59,504 nt of DNA from a virus. Position numbers and translations under genes: made by a program. Positions 49,176 to 56,861 of the stretch are shown here, in pieces. The stretch lies in the IMG/VR virus record IMGVR_UViG_3300050021_000174, positions 1-59,504 of that record. One strand, 5' to 3'. Within the stretch, counting starts at the first letter, position 1. The number at the start of each line of letters is the position of its first letter. The notes beneath the pieces are model-generated. The model searched no databases. It was not told where the DNA came from and saw only the letters and a list, made by a program, of their open reading frames with translations.

Positions 49176-50735
49176 TTACTGTCTCCAACTCACTTCCCTG
49201 AAAGTCTGCCGTTCGGTTTGCTCCTGAATCCCACGGCCCAATCCGATATAGCTTGGGGATGAATTGTCCGTGTGGGTCTGGACGCTGCCAACCGTAAGCC
49301 TGTCTCTGCTCTTCTTTTCTGTTACTTCCCTAAAAAAAGAGATAGCCAAGGCATCGGCTCTGCCTACATCAACGTCAAGTTCTTCCTTGCTTTGAATTTG
49401 TATCTTGCCGTCACCTTTACCCGGTACTGTTTCGGGGGCCATGATTGCAGCGCGGAGTTTAAGGTCTTGTTCTATGGCTCCGCCTATCTTCAGCCAATCG
49501 CGCATACACCTCCAGAGATACGCCCTCATGTTGCGGCATCCCTGATCGGGTGATCCCGAACCAAAGTCAACCAACTCCCATTGTTTCTTCCAAGTCTGGC
49601 CGCAACTCCAAATGCCGGTTCCCCACCCTTTATCAATGAATACGGCATCAGCTCCCTGGTTATTTTCCTCGTTTGCGAGAATCTGGGCGACTTCTACATC
49701 GTTATCGTTTTTTGGCATAGTGCGTAAGATTTTGAAGAAAAGCCCCTGCCTAAGTCCGAAGACGAGTTCGTTCTTACCGGTCCATGCTGGATCGAGAGTT
49801 AAAATTTTAGGAGCGAAGTTGTACTGTTCGGGTCTGAGTATCTTGCCATAAGCCGCATCCACATCTCTCGTGGAAATGAACTGCCTATCCGATGCTGAAG
49901 GGAAGAGGCCCCGCACACGGACTTTAAAGAAATCAGAGTCTTCTCCGTAGTCGTCTTGCCACTCTTGTATCTGGACCTTGTTGCTAAACTTGCACGTGCG
50001 CGTGTCGATCTGTTTGTGGTTCCACCTGTGGGCGAACTTGCCTCCATCGAAGCATTCTCTGAACCTGCCGGTATTTCTTGTGGGATTGCCAAACACGCAC
50101 CAGATTATTTCTGTCCCAACATCGGTCAAAGCACCTTCGGTAACATTCCAAATTTCGTCAGCGATAGCACTGCTCTCATCGAAGATGACGATAAGTCGCT
50201 GCTTTTTATTGTGCAGTCCTTGGAAGGCTTCTGTATTCTCCAAACTCCAGGGAGCCATGTCTATCCGGAAGGTTTTCTCAAATTCCTTACCCTTCCAATA
50301 AATAGCCGTAGCAGCAAGCTCGAACAGGTCTTTGGTGATACATAGCCTATGCCATTTGGATAGTTCGGCCCAGGTCTTGGTTTTTAACTGGCCTTCAGTA
50401 TTGGCTGTTACGACTCCCTTACTGTTCGGGAAGGTAGAAAGGCACCAGAGTAATATCCATGCCACCAAACTAGACTTGCCCGGACCGTGACCGGATGCTA
50501 TAGCTTCTCGGATTACCCCACCGTCAGGACGGGCGTTGTCCGTAACCCTATTGCCAAGATTGACGAGAAAATCCCTTTGCCAATCGTCGGGACCGGTTTC
50601 ACCCTCAAGCTCTCCGCTCCCCCAAGGGAAGGCATACATCACCCACCCGTAAGGGTCGTAAGCATACGAAGCGCTCTGGTCTACGAGTTGGCCGTAATGC
50701 TCTGCGGCTTTTGCCGCTGCTGTCTGCTTTGCCAC
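49176..50735 (-). CDS. terL: Terminase large subunit
   Basis: 519 residues, GTG start. ATPase: Walker A SGHGPGKSS (81-89), Walker B LIVIFDES (181-188), and coupling motif FGNPTRNTGRF. Nuclease: ILTLDPAWTG (first Asp, near 320), FIDKGWGTG (second Asp) and VGRADALA (third Asp). Close to the Bcep22/epsilon15-like TerL group, whose members pack by headful or with short ends; the sequence alone does not settle this. Small subunit is elsewhere (3394-4032). Confidence 0.92.
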   Translation of the reverse strand: MAKQTAAAKAAEHYGQLVDQSASYAYDPYGWVMYAFPWGSGELEGETGPDDWQRDFLVNLGNRVTDNARPDGGVIREAIASGHGPGKSSLVAWILLWCLSTFPNSKGVVTANTEGQLKTKTWAELSKWHRLCITKDLFELAATAIYWKGKEFEKTFRIDMAPWSLENTEAFQGLHNKKQRLIVIFDESSAIADEIWNVTEGALTDVGTEIIWCVFGNPTRNTGRFRECFDGGKFAHRWNHKQIDTRTCKFSNKVQIQEWQDDYGEDSDFFKVRVRGLFPSASDRQFISTRDVDAAYGKILRPEQYNFAPKILTLDPAWTGKNELVFGLRQGLFFKILRTMPKNDNDVEVAQILANEENNQGADAVFIDKGWGTGIWSCGQTWKKQWELVDFGSGSPDQGCRNMRAYLWRCMRDWLKIGGAIEQDLKLRAAIMAPETVPGKGDGKIQIQSKEELDVDVGRADALAISFFREVTEKKSRDRLTVGSVQTHTDNSSPSYIGLGRGIQEQTERQTFREVSWRQ

Positions 50736-50741
50736 GTTAGG

Positions 50742-50912
50742 CTACCTGGGCCGCTTCTGGTTCTTAACGCTCTTGATGTGCTTGTTGGCGTCGTGCTGTG
50801 CCGCGTTTACATGCGGGCCTTCTCTGTTGTCACTACCGGACTTGGGGCCTTTTCTTCCACCACCGCGCCCACCACAATCCTGCGCTGCTTTTGATGCCAT
50901 GTCGTTACTCAT
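50742..50912 (-). CDS. Small basic Gly-rich protein
   Basis: 56 residues from ATG 50912 with AAGGA before it. Gly/Arg/Lys-rich (QDCGGRGGGRKGPKSGS, then HIKSVKNQKRPR). Not a shadow: good ribosome site and six-base distance to terL. Similar short basic proteins occur before TerL in related phages. May bind DNA. Function unknown. Confidence 0.5.
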   Translation of the reverse strand: MSNDMASKAAQDCGGRGGGRKGPKSGSDNREGPHVNAAQHDANKHIKSVKNQKRPR

Positions 50913-50951
50913 TTATTTTTCCTTTCGTTGGGTCGTTGATGAGAATTAAAA

Positions 50952-51221
50952 TTACTTCAAACTCACAAGGTTGTGATCGTCGGGTTTAGCTTCGGTTGAT
51001 CGAATCGGATCGTCAGCCGTCCCGGTCCCGACCTTGTTGTGGTCCTTCGAGACGAGGCCGAAAATCGCAAACAGTATGGCCATTTCCCACTGATGAGCGG
51101 TCGGAAGTTGACCAGTACCGCCGTTGATTATAGGGTCAATGACCACAGACATTCCGAGAACTAATCCCAAGAGGGTTGTCTGCCAAGATCCAAGTATGGT
51201 TGTCTGAATGAATTTCAGCAT
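50952..51221 (-). CDS. Membrane protein, holin candidate
   Basis: 89 residues with two hydrophobic segments (LGSWQTTLLGLVLGMSVVI and WEMAILFAIFGLVSK) and a charged tail (KPDDHNLVSLK). Next to another membrane protein gene and upstream of terL. Two-segment layout and position fit a class II holin, but lysozyme lies 4 kb away. Confidence 0.55.
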   Translation of the reverse strand: MLKFIQTTILGSWQTTLLGLVLGMSVVIDPIINGGTGQLPTAHQWEMAILFAIFGLVSKDHNKVGTGTADDPIRSTEAKPDDHNLVSLK

Positions 51222-51225
51222 ATGA

Positions 51226-51417
51226 TTATCTCCTCATAGGGGGACCGCCGAACGATCCAATCATCGGCCACATCGCGCTTAGAATCCAGATGCAAATGAA
51301 TACGATTGCAACAACCTGGATGATACGCTTTATCGTCGGGTCAATCGGAAGCAGGCTAACGATGTAGAGCACCGCTCCAATGAGGATTAGAGCTATCAAA
51401 ATCTGTAGTATCGGCAT
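51226..51417 (-). CDS. Small membrane protein (Thivi_2564-like)
   Basis: 63 residues from ATG 51417, preceded by AAGGAAA. Two transmembrane segments (ILQILIALILIGAVLYIVSL and IQVVAIVFICIWILSAM), a short PIDPTIKR loop, and a polar end. This is a common small membrane protein family (Thivi_2564 type); in phages it may be a holin. Overlaps the next upstream gene's stop (TAATG). Confidence 0.6.
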   Translation of the reverse strand: MPILQILIALILIGAVLYIVSLLPIDPTIKRIIQVVAIVFICIWILSAMWPMIGSFGGPPMRR

Positions 51418-51530
51418 TATGATTTCCTTTCCTTCTCCCAATCCTTGAAGCGTTCACATCCGTCCCTGCATGAAGTGTTGTGGTCCACGACAAAGTAGCT
51501 CGAGCATGTGGCGCATGGGTTTACGATCAT
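51417..51530 (-). CDS. Tiny Cys-rich protein
   Basis: 37 residues: CATCSSYFVVDHNTSCRDGC gives four cysteines in CxxC/CxxxC form, likely one zinc site. Overlaps both neighbours (ATGA upstream, TAATG downstream), so it is translationally coupled. Function unknown. Confidence 0.5.
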   Translation of the reverse strand: MIVNPCATCSSYFVVDHNTSCRDGCERFKDWEKERKS

Positions 51531-51685
51531 TGCGATAACCCTTTTCCGCAAAACGGACAATATGAAACCGGATCACCGGAGTACGTGTGTCCGTGAAGCC
51601 ATGCGTCAAAAACAATGTCCTTTAAAGACGGATAGCTTCTCACCCATCCTGGGCAGTCACATTGGTTCGGTATCAGGTCGCTCAT
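51527..51685 (-). CDS. Small Cys-containing protein
   Basis: 52 residues from the ATG at 51685, with GGGAG eight bases before. NQCDCPGWVRSYPSLKDIVFD and YCPFCGKGL contain four cysteines, a zinc-ribbon pattern common in small phage proteins. Follows the HAD gene. Function unknown. Confidence 0.5.
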   Translation of the reverse strand: MSDLIPNQCDCPGWVRSYPSLKDIVFDAWLHGHTYSGDPVSYCPFCGKGLSQ

Positions 51686-51690
51686 GCATG

Positions 51691-52026
51691 CTACTCCCAT
51701 ATTACCACGCCAGTATTTGGGATAACGTGCCAAGCGCGATCATCAAAGCACCCTGCCATGCGGAAGTCCTTTCGGTCAGTGATGTCGAGCTTGGGCATCC
51801 CATTGTCTTCAAGCCAATGTTCGATTACTTCCTTCTGGCCAGGAAATGAAGCGCGAGCAGTAAAGATTTTTACCTCGTATTTCCCCTCATTTACCATAAT
51901 AAGAAGATGCTCTTTCATAGCAGGGACAGGGGGACCAATCTCAAGAAGGTTGAAAACGCCATGGTATTCAGCGAGAGTTGAATCGACGTCGAATCCCCAC
52001 CATTCTTCCGTAAAAATGTCGCTCAT
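51691..52026 (-). CDS. HAD-superfamily phosphatase-like protein
   Basis: 111 residues. EEWWGFDVDSTLAEYHG is motif I (DxDST), VKIFTARA is motif II (Thr), and KPKLDITDRKDFRMAGCFDDRAW carries the Lys and Asp motifs. It is like short phage 5'-nucleotidase or PNK-phosphatase-type proteins that remove phosphates from nucleotides or DNA ends. The start ATG is only 5 bases from the IS left end, which supplies GGAGG nine bases before it. The original leader was thus replaced. Confidence 0.7.
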   Translation of the reverse strand: MSDIFTEEWWGFDVDSTLAEYHGVFNLLEIGPPVPAMKEHLLIMVNEGKYEVKIFTARASFPGQKEVIEHWLEDNGMPKLDITDRKDFRMAGCFDDRAWHVIPNTGVVIWE

Positions 52027-52081
52027 TTCATAAAACCTCCGCAAGGAAACCCCTGATTTCAATCAGGGGAGGAATTGCGGC

Positions 52082-52110
52082 TTGACACGCCGCTGTTTTA
52101 AATCTATAAT
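52082..52110 (+). promoter_or_regulatory. Consensus sigma70 promoter of tnpB
   Basis: TTGACA (52082-52087), exactly 17 bases, TATAAT (52105-52110): a perfect match to the consensus. The -35 lies in the loop of the second left-end stem. It is much stronger by sequence than the version in the tnpA element. Confidence 0.85.
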
Positions 52111-52135
52111 CCTTCAAACAAAAGAAGGATATGCC

Positions 52136-53269
52136 TTGAAACTGATTGCCCAAGTGAAACTTCAGACTACGCCAGAGCAACACAAAGCCCTGATGGATAC
52201 GATTCTGCGTTCGAACGAATGTGCCAATGCGTTGTCTTCTTGGGCTTGGGAATCGCAAACCTTTCGACAATACGATCTTCACAAGGCAAAATATTTTGAA
52301 CTGAAAGAACAGTTTGGCCTTGGTGCTCAAGTGACAATCCGGTGCATTTCCAAGGTTTCCGATTCGTACAAGAAAGACAAGAAAACGAAACGAGTTTTCA
52401 AAGACACCGGCTCCATCGCTTTCGACAGCCGAATCCTTTCTTGGAAGATGAAAGATCAGTCTGTCAATATCTGGACTCTTGTGGGCAGGCTTCGAGTTCC
52501 TTTTCTCGCAGGGAAAAAACAACTTGAACTTCTCGAACACAGGAGAGGTGAAGCCGACCTTGTGCTTTCCAAAGGAATTTTCTATCTGCTTCAGGTCTGC
52601 GAAATTCCGGAACTGCCTGAGTTTGAACCAAAAGGTTTCTTGGGGGTCGACCTCGGAATCGTTAGTCTTGCCACCACTTCGGATGGAGATACTTTCTCCG
52701 GTGAAGCGACGGACAAAGTCCGAGAGAAAGCAACCGAACTTAAAAGAGCACTTCAAAGCCGTGGCGGAAAGTCTTCGAAACGCCACCTTAAAAAGTTTTC
52801 CGGTAAAGAGGCAAGATTCAAGAAGAACACGAACCACGTAATCAGCAAGAAAATCGTTTTTTTGGCTAAAGACACCTGCCGGGCAATCGTAATTGAAGAC
52901 CTGAAAGGCTTCAACGGCAGGACAACGGTTTCCAAGGCGCAAAGAGAACGGTTCGGGAGGTGGAGCTTCGGGCAGCTCAGAGGATATATCGAATACAAAG
53001 CCAAACGGGAGGGTGTGCCTGTAATTGCGGTCAATCCCCGCAATACGAGTCGAACCTGTTCCGTGTGTGGTTTTGTATCTAAGAAAAATAGAAAGTCTCA
53101 AGCCCTATTCTCCTGTACGAAATGCGGGTTTACAACCCATGCGGACTTAAACGCCGCAATCAATCTTAGTTTTAAGGGCAACCCTGTCAATTTGCCCATC
53201 GCAGTCCACGCTGATTCTCAACTACTCCCGTTCTTGGAACTGCAAGCCTCTGACTTCAGTCAGGGGTAA
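52136..53269 (+). CDS. tnpB: TnpB RNA-guided nuclease
   Basis: 377 residues from the TTG at 52136, with GAAGGAT before it (an ATG at 52131 is out of frame). RuvC residues D172 (FLGVDLGIVSL), E254 (IVIEDLKGF) and D337 (THADLNAAINL) and the zinc ribbon CSVC/CTKC (308-330) are present, so it should be active. It belongs to another branch than the protein at 9848-11002, with little resemblance outside the motifs. The last residues ELQASDFSQG are encoded by the right-end hairpin, where its guide RNA ends. Confidence 0.93.
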   Translation: MKLIAQVKLQTTPEQHKALMDTILRSNECANALSSWAWESQTFRQYDLHKAKYFELKEQFGLGAQVTIRCISKVSDSYKKDKKTKRVFKDTGSIAFDSRILSWKMKDQSVNIWTLVGRLRVPFLAGKKQLELLEHRRGEADLVLSKGIFYLLQVCEIPELPEFEPKGFLGVDLGIVSLATTSDGDTFSGEATDKVREKATELKRALQSRGGKSSKRHLKKFSGKEARFKKNTNHVISKKIVFLAKDTCRAIVIEDLKGFNGRTTVSKAQRERFGRWSFGQLRGYIEYKAKREGVPVIAVNPRNTSRTCSVCGFVSKKNRKSQALFSCTKCGFTTHADLNAAINLSFKGNPVNLPIAVHADSQLLPFLELQASDFSQG

Positions 53270-53301
53270 TTGACGGTCATGCTACGCGCTTACTATTCAA
53301 C

Positions 53302-53871
53302 TTAGTTCCGAATCCCAAACAGGTAGAGAGTATTCTTCCAGAGGGCCTTAGTATTCCAACTAAAGCTCTTCTGAACCTTTCCGGTATCAATAACAACTCC
53401 CATTTTTGAGGAAGCAGTAGGGCCGTTAAAACCGACACACACCCCATTGCAAAAGTTGGAAAGGTAAAGGAGTGCATCGGACGATGAGGCATTCCCGACA
53501 TAACTCTGTAGTTCACTCCACACGAGGTTGAAAGCCGCAAGTCCGGCTGCAATTTCAGCGTTGGCAGCGGCGGAGTTATTCTTGCCTGAGATTAGAGCGT
53601 AGAGATTTGCCACCTCAGTGGTGATTGACTGAAGAGTCGCGGCTGCATCTGTTGGGGATCTAAGTGCACAAAGAGTCCCGATCCCGGCATCAATAAGAAC
53701 CGCATATTGCGCCACAACGGGCACAACTTCCGCTATCTTTGCCAACCCTCCAAAAGCAAGGCCGCCATTATAGAAGTCGGTAGCGAGCGTTGTTGGAGTA
53801 AGTGTTCCTGCGCACCCAATCATGGTGGCGAGAACTACCACTAAAAACGATTTTCTAATTTTGAACTTCAT
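53302..53871 (-). CDS. Lipoprotein of unknown function
   Basis: 189 residues. Signal peptide MKFKIRKSFLVVVLATMIGC ends in a lipobox-like MIGC, so it should be a lipoprotein. The remainder is helical and Ala/Ser/Leu-rich (NSAAANAEIAAGLAAFNL) with two further Cys. Among lysis genes; outer-membrane spanin or exclusion lipoproteins are options, but length exceeds usual o-spanins. Function unknown. Confidence 0.55.
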   Translation of the reverse strand: MKFKIRKSFLVVVLATMIGCAGTLTPTTLATDFYNGGLAFGGLAKIAEVVPVVAQYAVLIDAGIGTLCALRSPTDAAATLQSITTEVANLYALISGKNNSAAANAEIAAGLAAFNLVWSELQSYVGNASSSDALLYLSNFCNGVCVGFNGPTASSKMGVVIDTGKVQKSFSWNTKALWKNTLYLFGIRN

Positions 53872-54104
53872 ACTTGCTCCTCGACCTTCCCGGTCAAAAC
53901 GACGGGCTCCACTATCGGAGCGGTTGCGGTTTCGGGATAAACCCCTATGGGGGGCTTGTCCGCTTCGCCAGTCAGGGCTTTTTCAAGCCGGTCGATGTCT
54001 GCCAAGGTATTTTCGTAGTTAGCCTTGGCCGCTACCCGCGCTTTCGCAATGTGGGTTTTGGCCGCGCTCTCCATCTCGATTGCTTTATCTGTAAAGATGC
54101 CCAT
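53868..54104 (-). CDS. Small hypothetical protein
   Basis: 78 residues. N-terminal helix (DKAIEMESAAKTHIAKARVAA to LEKALTG) then a Pro/Val-rich tail (KPPIGVYPETATAPIVEPVV). Four-base overlap with the lipoprotein gene. Function unknown. Confidence 0.45.
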   Translation of the reverse strand: MGIFTDKAIEMESAAKTHIAKARVAAKANYENTLADIDRLEKALTGEADKPPIGVYPETATAPIVEPVVLTGKVEEQV

Positions 54105-54114
54105 GTTAAAACTC

Positions 54115-54912
54115 CTATCGCTGATCCGCTATAGCTTGCATTGCATCGAGTAGATTGCCCGTGAACTCCGGACAGAACCTACTCGCACTCTGAATCATCT
54201 CCTGGGACGCTACAATCCACATCTCATCAACCTGGGTCAGTGCGTCTTTGGTGGCGTACAGAATCCCGCCCCATGTGAGAATGGGCAAGAGGTTGTCTCC
54301 CAACTTCGGTACGGTCAGCCCATAAGAAGGAATCCCAACGCCGTGACCGCCAAGGACATTCCCACTTCCGGTCCAGACCTGGCCGTTGCGGAAAGCCGTC
54401 TGCATATCATCCGTACAAGAAACGCCCGTATGGAGGTACTTGAAGAGAAAAGCGGCGAGCCTTACATGGTCCCAGTTAGAGGGATCAATGAACACCTTGA
54501 CTGTCGGTTTCTCCCCGAACGATCCATTTGCAATCCAGTTATCCAAGGAGTTGGAGATATTGAGACCGCTGTCTTTGCCCTTTGTTTCCGCGAGGTATTG
54601 CTTTACAACCGCAGGCGCCGTAGGAATAACCCGTTTCCCGACAAGACCCGCGTAAACGGTCCGGCCATGGGCTTTCATGCACTCAACACAGTTGCCGTAG
54701 CCGTCCTCAGTCGGTACAGCCGGGTCAGGGCCGTTGCCGTCGAGCGGGAAAAGTACCGCCGGGTCACTCTCACCTAAGCTTGCGTAGACGGCACCCAGAG
54801 TGTCGTACATATTGGGGATCGGAGGTAGAGTTACCGGCACGAGGTCTGCGAACTGCAAGGCCTCGTCGATGTGTTCCTGGATTGGAGGTAATTTTCCTAA
54901 GTTGTATTGCAT
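54115..54912 (-). CDS. Papain-like cysteine peptidase/amidase-type protein
   Basis: 265 residues. Core features: EDGYGNCVECMKAH (possible catalytic Cys), a central DPSNWDHVRLAAFLFKYLHTGV helix, GGHGVGIPSYG (His), and PILTWGGILYATKDALT. This C-H-(N) order with WG is that of papain-fold proteins found in phages without known substrate; it could be a peptidoglycan or protein hydrolase. Located with lysis genes. Confidence 0.5.
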   Translation of the reverse strand: MQYNLGKLPPIQEHIDEALQFADLVPVTLPPIPNMYDTLGAVYASLGESDPAVLFPLDGNGPDPAVPTEDGYGNCVECMKAHGRTVYAGLVGKRVIPTAPAVVKQYLAETKGKDSGLNISNSLDNWIANGSFGEKPTVKVFIDPSNWDHVRLAAFLFKYLHTGVSCTDDMQTAFRNGQVWTGSGNVLGGHGVGIPSYGLTVPKLGDNLLPILTWGGILYATKDALTQVDEMWIVASQEMIQSASRFCPEFTGNLLDAMQAIADQR

Positions 54913-54913
54913 C

Positions 54914-55267
54914 TTATGTCCCTTTCGGGCGCTGTACCACCGTACACCTATCCAACTTGTCGCTGAGTCTTTCTACGGATTTCCTAATGTCTTCCAGGGC
55001 GCGAGCAGTCATTTCCCGCTGTATAGTAACGCTGTCCTTAACATCGTTGTGCTCGCCCCTCGGTGTGAAGTTCGTGTTCGCCGTCTCTTTGAACGACTCC
55101 AAAACGGAAATGCGCAGGCACATTGCCCTTGCCTGTTCCTCGATAGCGCCGGTCCATTTCGAGATTACGACGAGCTGAATTACAACCGCCAATAGTACCG
55201 CTATGACAGTTGTTACCGCGCCGATAATACCGTATTTTTCGACGAACATGCGGCGTTCCGGACTCAT
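54914..55267 (-). CDS. Membrane-anchored coiled-coil protein (i-spanin/XhlA-like candidate)
   Basis: 117 residues. One transmembrane helix (VTTVIAVLLAVVIQLVVIS, residues 17-36), then a periplasmic coiled coil (SVTIQREMTARALEDIRKSVER). Its position after the lysozyme and N-in topology suggest an inner-membrane lysis protein. No overlapping outer spanin found, though a lipoprotein is 1 kb downstream. Confidence 0.55.
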   Translation of the reverse strand: MSPERRMFVEKYGIIGAVTTVIAVLLAVVIQLVVISKWTGAIEEQARAMCLRISVLESFKETANTNFTPRGEHNDVKDSVTIQREMTARALEDIRKSVERLSDKLDRCTVVQRPKGT

Positions 55268-55429
55268 CTAAAACCAACCTCCGCGCATAAACGACGGTGG
55301 CCCGGTTAGAATGTCGACAACATCGGCCGGAGAGTGCGCCTCCTGGTATGACTCAGAGCCATCGCATGATTTGCAAGGCTCTTCGAGCATATCGGCTTGG
55401 TAATATTCGCAGGTTTGGCACTTGCTCAT
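55268..55429 (-). CDS. Small Cys-rich protein overlapping the lysozyme gene
   Basis: 53 residues from ATG 55429, which overlaps the lysozyme stop (ATGA). SKCQTCEYYQADMLEEPCKSC is a zinc-knuckle pair. Longer reading upstream only shadows the lysozyme. Function unknown. Confidence 0.5.
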   Translation of the reverse strand: MSKCQTCEYYQADMLEEPCKSCDGSESYQEAHSPADVVDILTGPPSFMRGGWF

Positions 55430-55872
55430 CGGGCAATCATCCTTACAGCCAGGCGCGAACATCGTTCCGGCGCTTGATGGGCGAATTTGCTCGACATGAT
55501 AGACATAGCCGCTCCTGCCCAATCCTTTGCGGCGATTGCAGACTGGAGGTGATGCCAATCCTTCAGTTCGTGCATGAGATCAAAAGCCATATTTACGAGG
55601 GTGCGCTGTACGTTATCGGGGAGGGAATCGTAAGACGGGAAGATTTCACGGCAGCAGATCACCGCCGCGTTAACATCGTTGTTGTACCAGCCGACGATCA
55701 CCTGATCGGGAATGCCAACTTTGAGCCAGGCTGCTATGTCCTGCCAGGAACATTTAGCCGCTTCTAAATTATGCCCTATTCCCCCAGTCCAGATGCCCTT
55801 CGTGTCCTTGTAGGGATGGGTGCGTCGGCCTTCGTCTTCAACCAACTCGGCCTGGAGCCTGACTCTATCCAT
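55426..55872 (-). CDS. Endolysin, T4-type lysozyme (GH24)
   Basis: 148 residues from the ATG at 55872 (GGAG nine bases before). LQAELVEDEGRRTHPYKDTKGIWTGGIGHNL holds the GH24 triad pattern: E14 (DEG), D23 (KDT) and T29 (TGG). It cuts the glycan chain of peptidoglycan. No signal peptide or SAR helix at this start, so release needs a holin. Length is near the T4 norm of 164. Confidence 0.88.
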   Translation of the reverse strand: MDRVRLQAELVEDEGRRTHPYKDTKGIWTGGIGHNLEAAKCSWQDIAAWLKVGIPDQVIVGWYNNDVNAAVICCREIFPSYDSLPDNVQRTLVNMAFDLMHELKDWHHLQSAIAAKDWAGAAMSIMSSKFAHQAPERCSRLAVRMIAR

Positions 55873-56068
55873 CGCACAACTCCATAAACGAGAAAAGGCG
55901 CCCATTTCTGAGCGCCTCGCGGCGGCGCATGTATGCGGTGATTATTTCGGCAGGAGCGTCGCCCAGGTGGTAGGAGATGAAAGCCGCTTCTCCTGCAACT
56001 ATGTTGGAGTGCGGCGGGGGAGCGTAGGTCCGAATGTTGTAGCCAAAAACTATGTCAGTTCCAGCCAT
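55865..56068 (-). CDS. Small hypothetical protein before the lysozyme
   Basis: 67 residues from ATG 56068 (GGAG nine bases before). GTDIVFGYNIRTYAPPPHSNIV, then EIITAYMRRREALRNGRL. No membrane segment. Overlaps the lysozyme start by eight bases. Function unknown. Confidence 0.45.
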   Translation of the reverse strand: MAGTDIVFGYNIRTYAPPPHSNIVAGEAAFISYHLGDAPAEIITAYMRRREALRNGRLFSFMELCDG

Positions 56069-56087
56069 CAAGAAAGCTCCGCAAAGT

Positions 56088-56603
56088 CTAAGTCTGGGGT
56101 ACGCTCGGCTTTTTTCGTAGAACGGACAAGCGTTTTATATCTTCGCCTGCCCACAAGTCTTGTTTTGAAATTGACATATCAAATTGCATGTCGGCACAAG
56201 TACCGCCGTCCAGGAGATAGCCAACGGCTCGCAGGAAGGCTTCGGGGCTATCCCCAAGACGACCTACGGCCCAATTACATGCCGTGCATAAAAGCCCTCG
56301 GAAAAGTCCGGTTTCGTGACAATGATCAACATTTAGGTGTTGATTCGGAGAGGGCGTTTTATGGCAGATAGCGCATTTGCCCCCCTGTCTTTTGTAGGCT
56401 TCTTTATATTTTGAGTCTGGTAAGGGACGGAGTATTTGCTGTTTAGCTTTTTCAATTTCGCATTGTTTGCACGTACCAATTAGAACTGATTTTGTTCCGT
56501 CGTCGCTAACTTTACACGAGAAGTCTTCAACCGAAAGGTTCGTCTTACATCTTCGGCAATAATGGAACCCTATTGGAGATAGTTGCGGGTTTACGGCTAC
56601 CAT
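56088..56603 (-). CDS. Recombination endonuclease VII-like HNH nuclease
   Basis: 171 residues, AAGGAG before ATG. The N-terminal half has a zinc ribbon (YCRRCKTNLSVEDFSC, then CKQCE). The second half is the endonuclease VII core: YKRQGGKCAICHK, LNVDHCHETGLFRGLLCTACNWAVGRLGDSPE, with DHCH metal/active-site residues and zinc cysteines. T4 endonuclease VII resolves branched DNA before packaging. First gene of the leftward late region. Confidence 0.88.
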   Translation of the reverse strand: MVAVNPQLSPIGFHYCRRCKTNLSVEDFSCKVSDDGTKSVLIGTCKQCEIEKAKQQILRPLPDSKYKEAYKRQGGKCAICHKTPSPNQHLNVDHCHETGLFRGLLCTACNWAVGRLGDSPEAFLRAVGYLLDGGTCADMQFDMSISKQDLWAGEDIKRLSVLRKKPSVPQT

Positions 56604-56699
56604 TAACGCTCCTTTGGGTCGGATTCCCTAACAAATCAACTGCCCCCGCCTTGTGAGCGGAGGCATATTGCGAGAAAGGGGGAGGATGAGTGTTGGTTA

Positions 56700-56729
56700 A
56701 GGGTACAGGGAAGTAAATGGGTCTGTCAA
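56700..56729 (-). promoter_or_regulatory. Candidate promoter of the leftward late region
   Basis: On the minus strand TTGACA (56729-56724), 18 bases, TACCCT (56705-56700), preceded by TG. The -35 is perfect and the -10 poor, so it may need an activator, as late promoters often do. Confidence 0.45.
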
Positions 56730-56739
56730 TAGTGAATTA

Positions 56740-56768
56740 CGATATGCCAGTATTTTAACGAAATATCG
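56740..56768. repeat. Inverted repeat CGATAT...ATATCG upstream of the recombinase gene
   Basis: CGATAT (56740-56745) and ATATCG (56763-56768) enclose 17 bases in the divergent gap 56604-56861. It could be a res-like crossover or binding site for the adjacent serine recombinase, or an operator. Confidence 0.35.
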
Positions 56769-56802
56769 GCAAAATAAATATGCAATAACAAACGATAGAG
56801 CC

Positions 56803-56831
56803 TTGACTTGTTATTATTCTAGCTGTATATT
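56803..56831 (+). promoter_or_regulatory. Promoter of the serine recombinase gene
   Basis: TTGACT (56803-56808), 17 bases, TATATT (56826-56831), each one base from consensus. Start would be near 56838, giving a short leader with AGGGGG before the ATG at 56862. Confidence 0.75.
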
Positions 56832-56861
56832 AGGGGCAACTTTTAGGGGGATGGATAAAGG

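Larger units (their letters stand above)
52032..53274 (+). mobile_element. IS605-type element with tnpB only, sharing ends with the tnpA element
   Basis: 1243 bp, inserted after TTCAT (52027-52031). Left end identical to that at 23509 over 62 bases except that the hairpin loop reads TC instead of GA (CCCCTGATT-TC-AATCAGGGG). The right end has CCTCTGACT/AGTCAGGGG with loop TC and terminus ATTGAC at 53274, and encodes the last residues and stop of tnpB. No tnpA, so it depends on a transposase in trans. The bases after 53274 (GGTCATGCTACGCGCT) are the expected guide of its RNA. Confidence 0.85.

Noticed and set aside
52028-53101. Leftward 357-residue reading frame across the tnpB element
   Set aside because: Antisense shadow of tnpB, in which the DED motifs are complete on the other strand.
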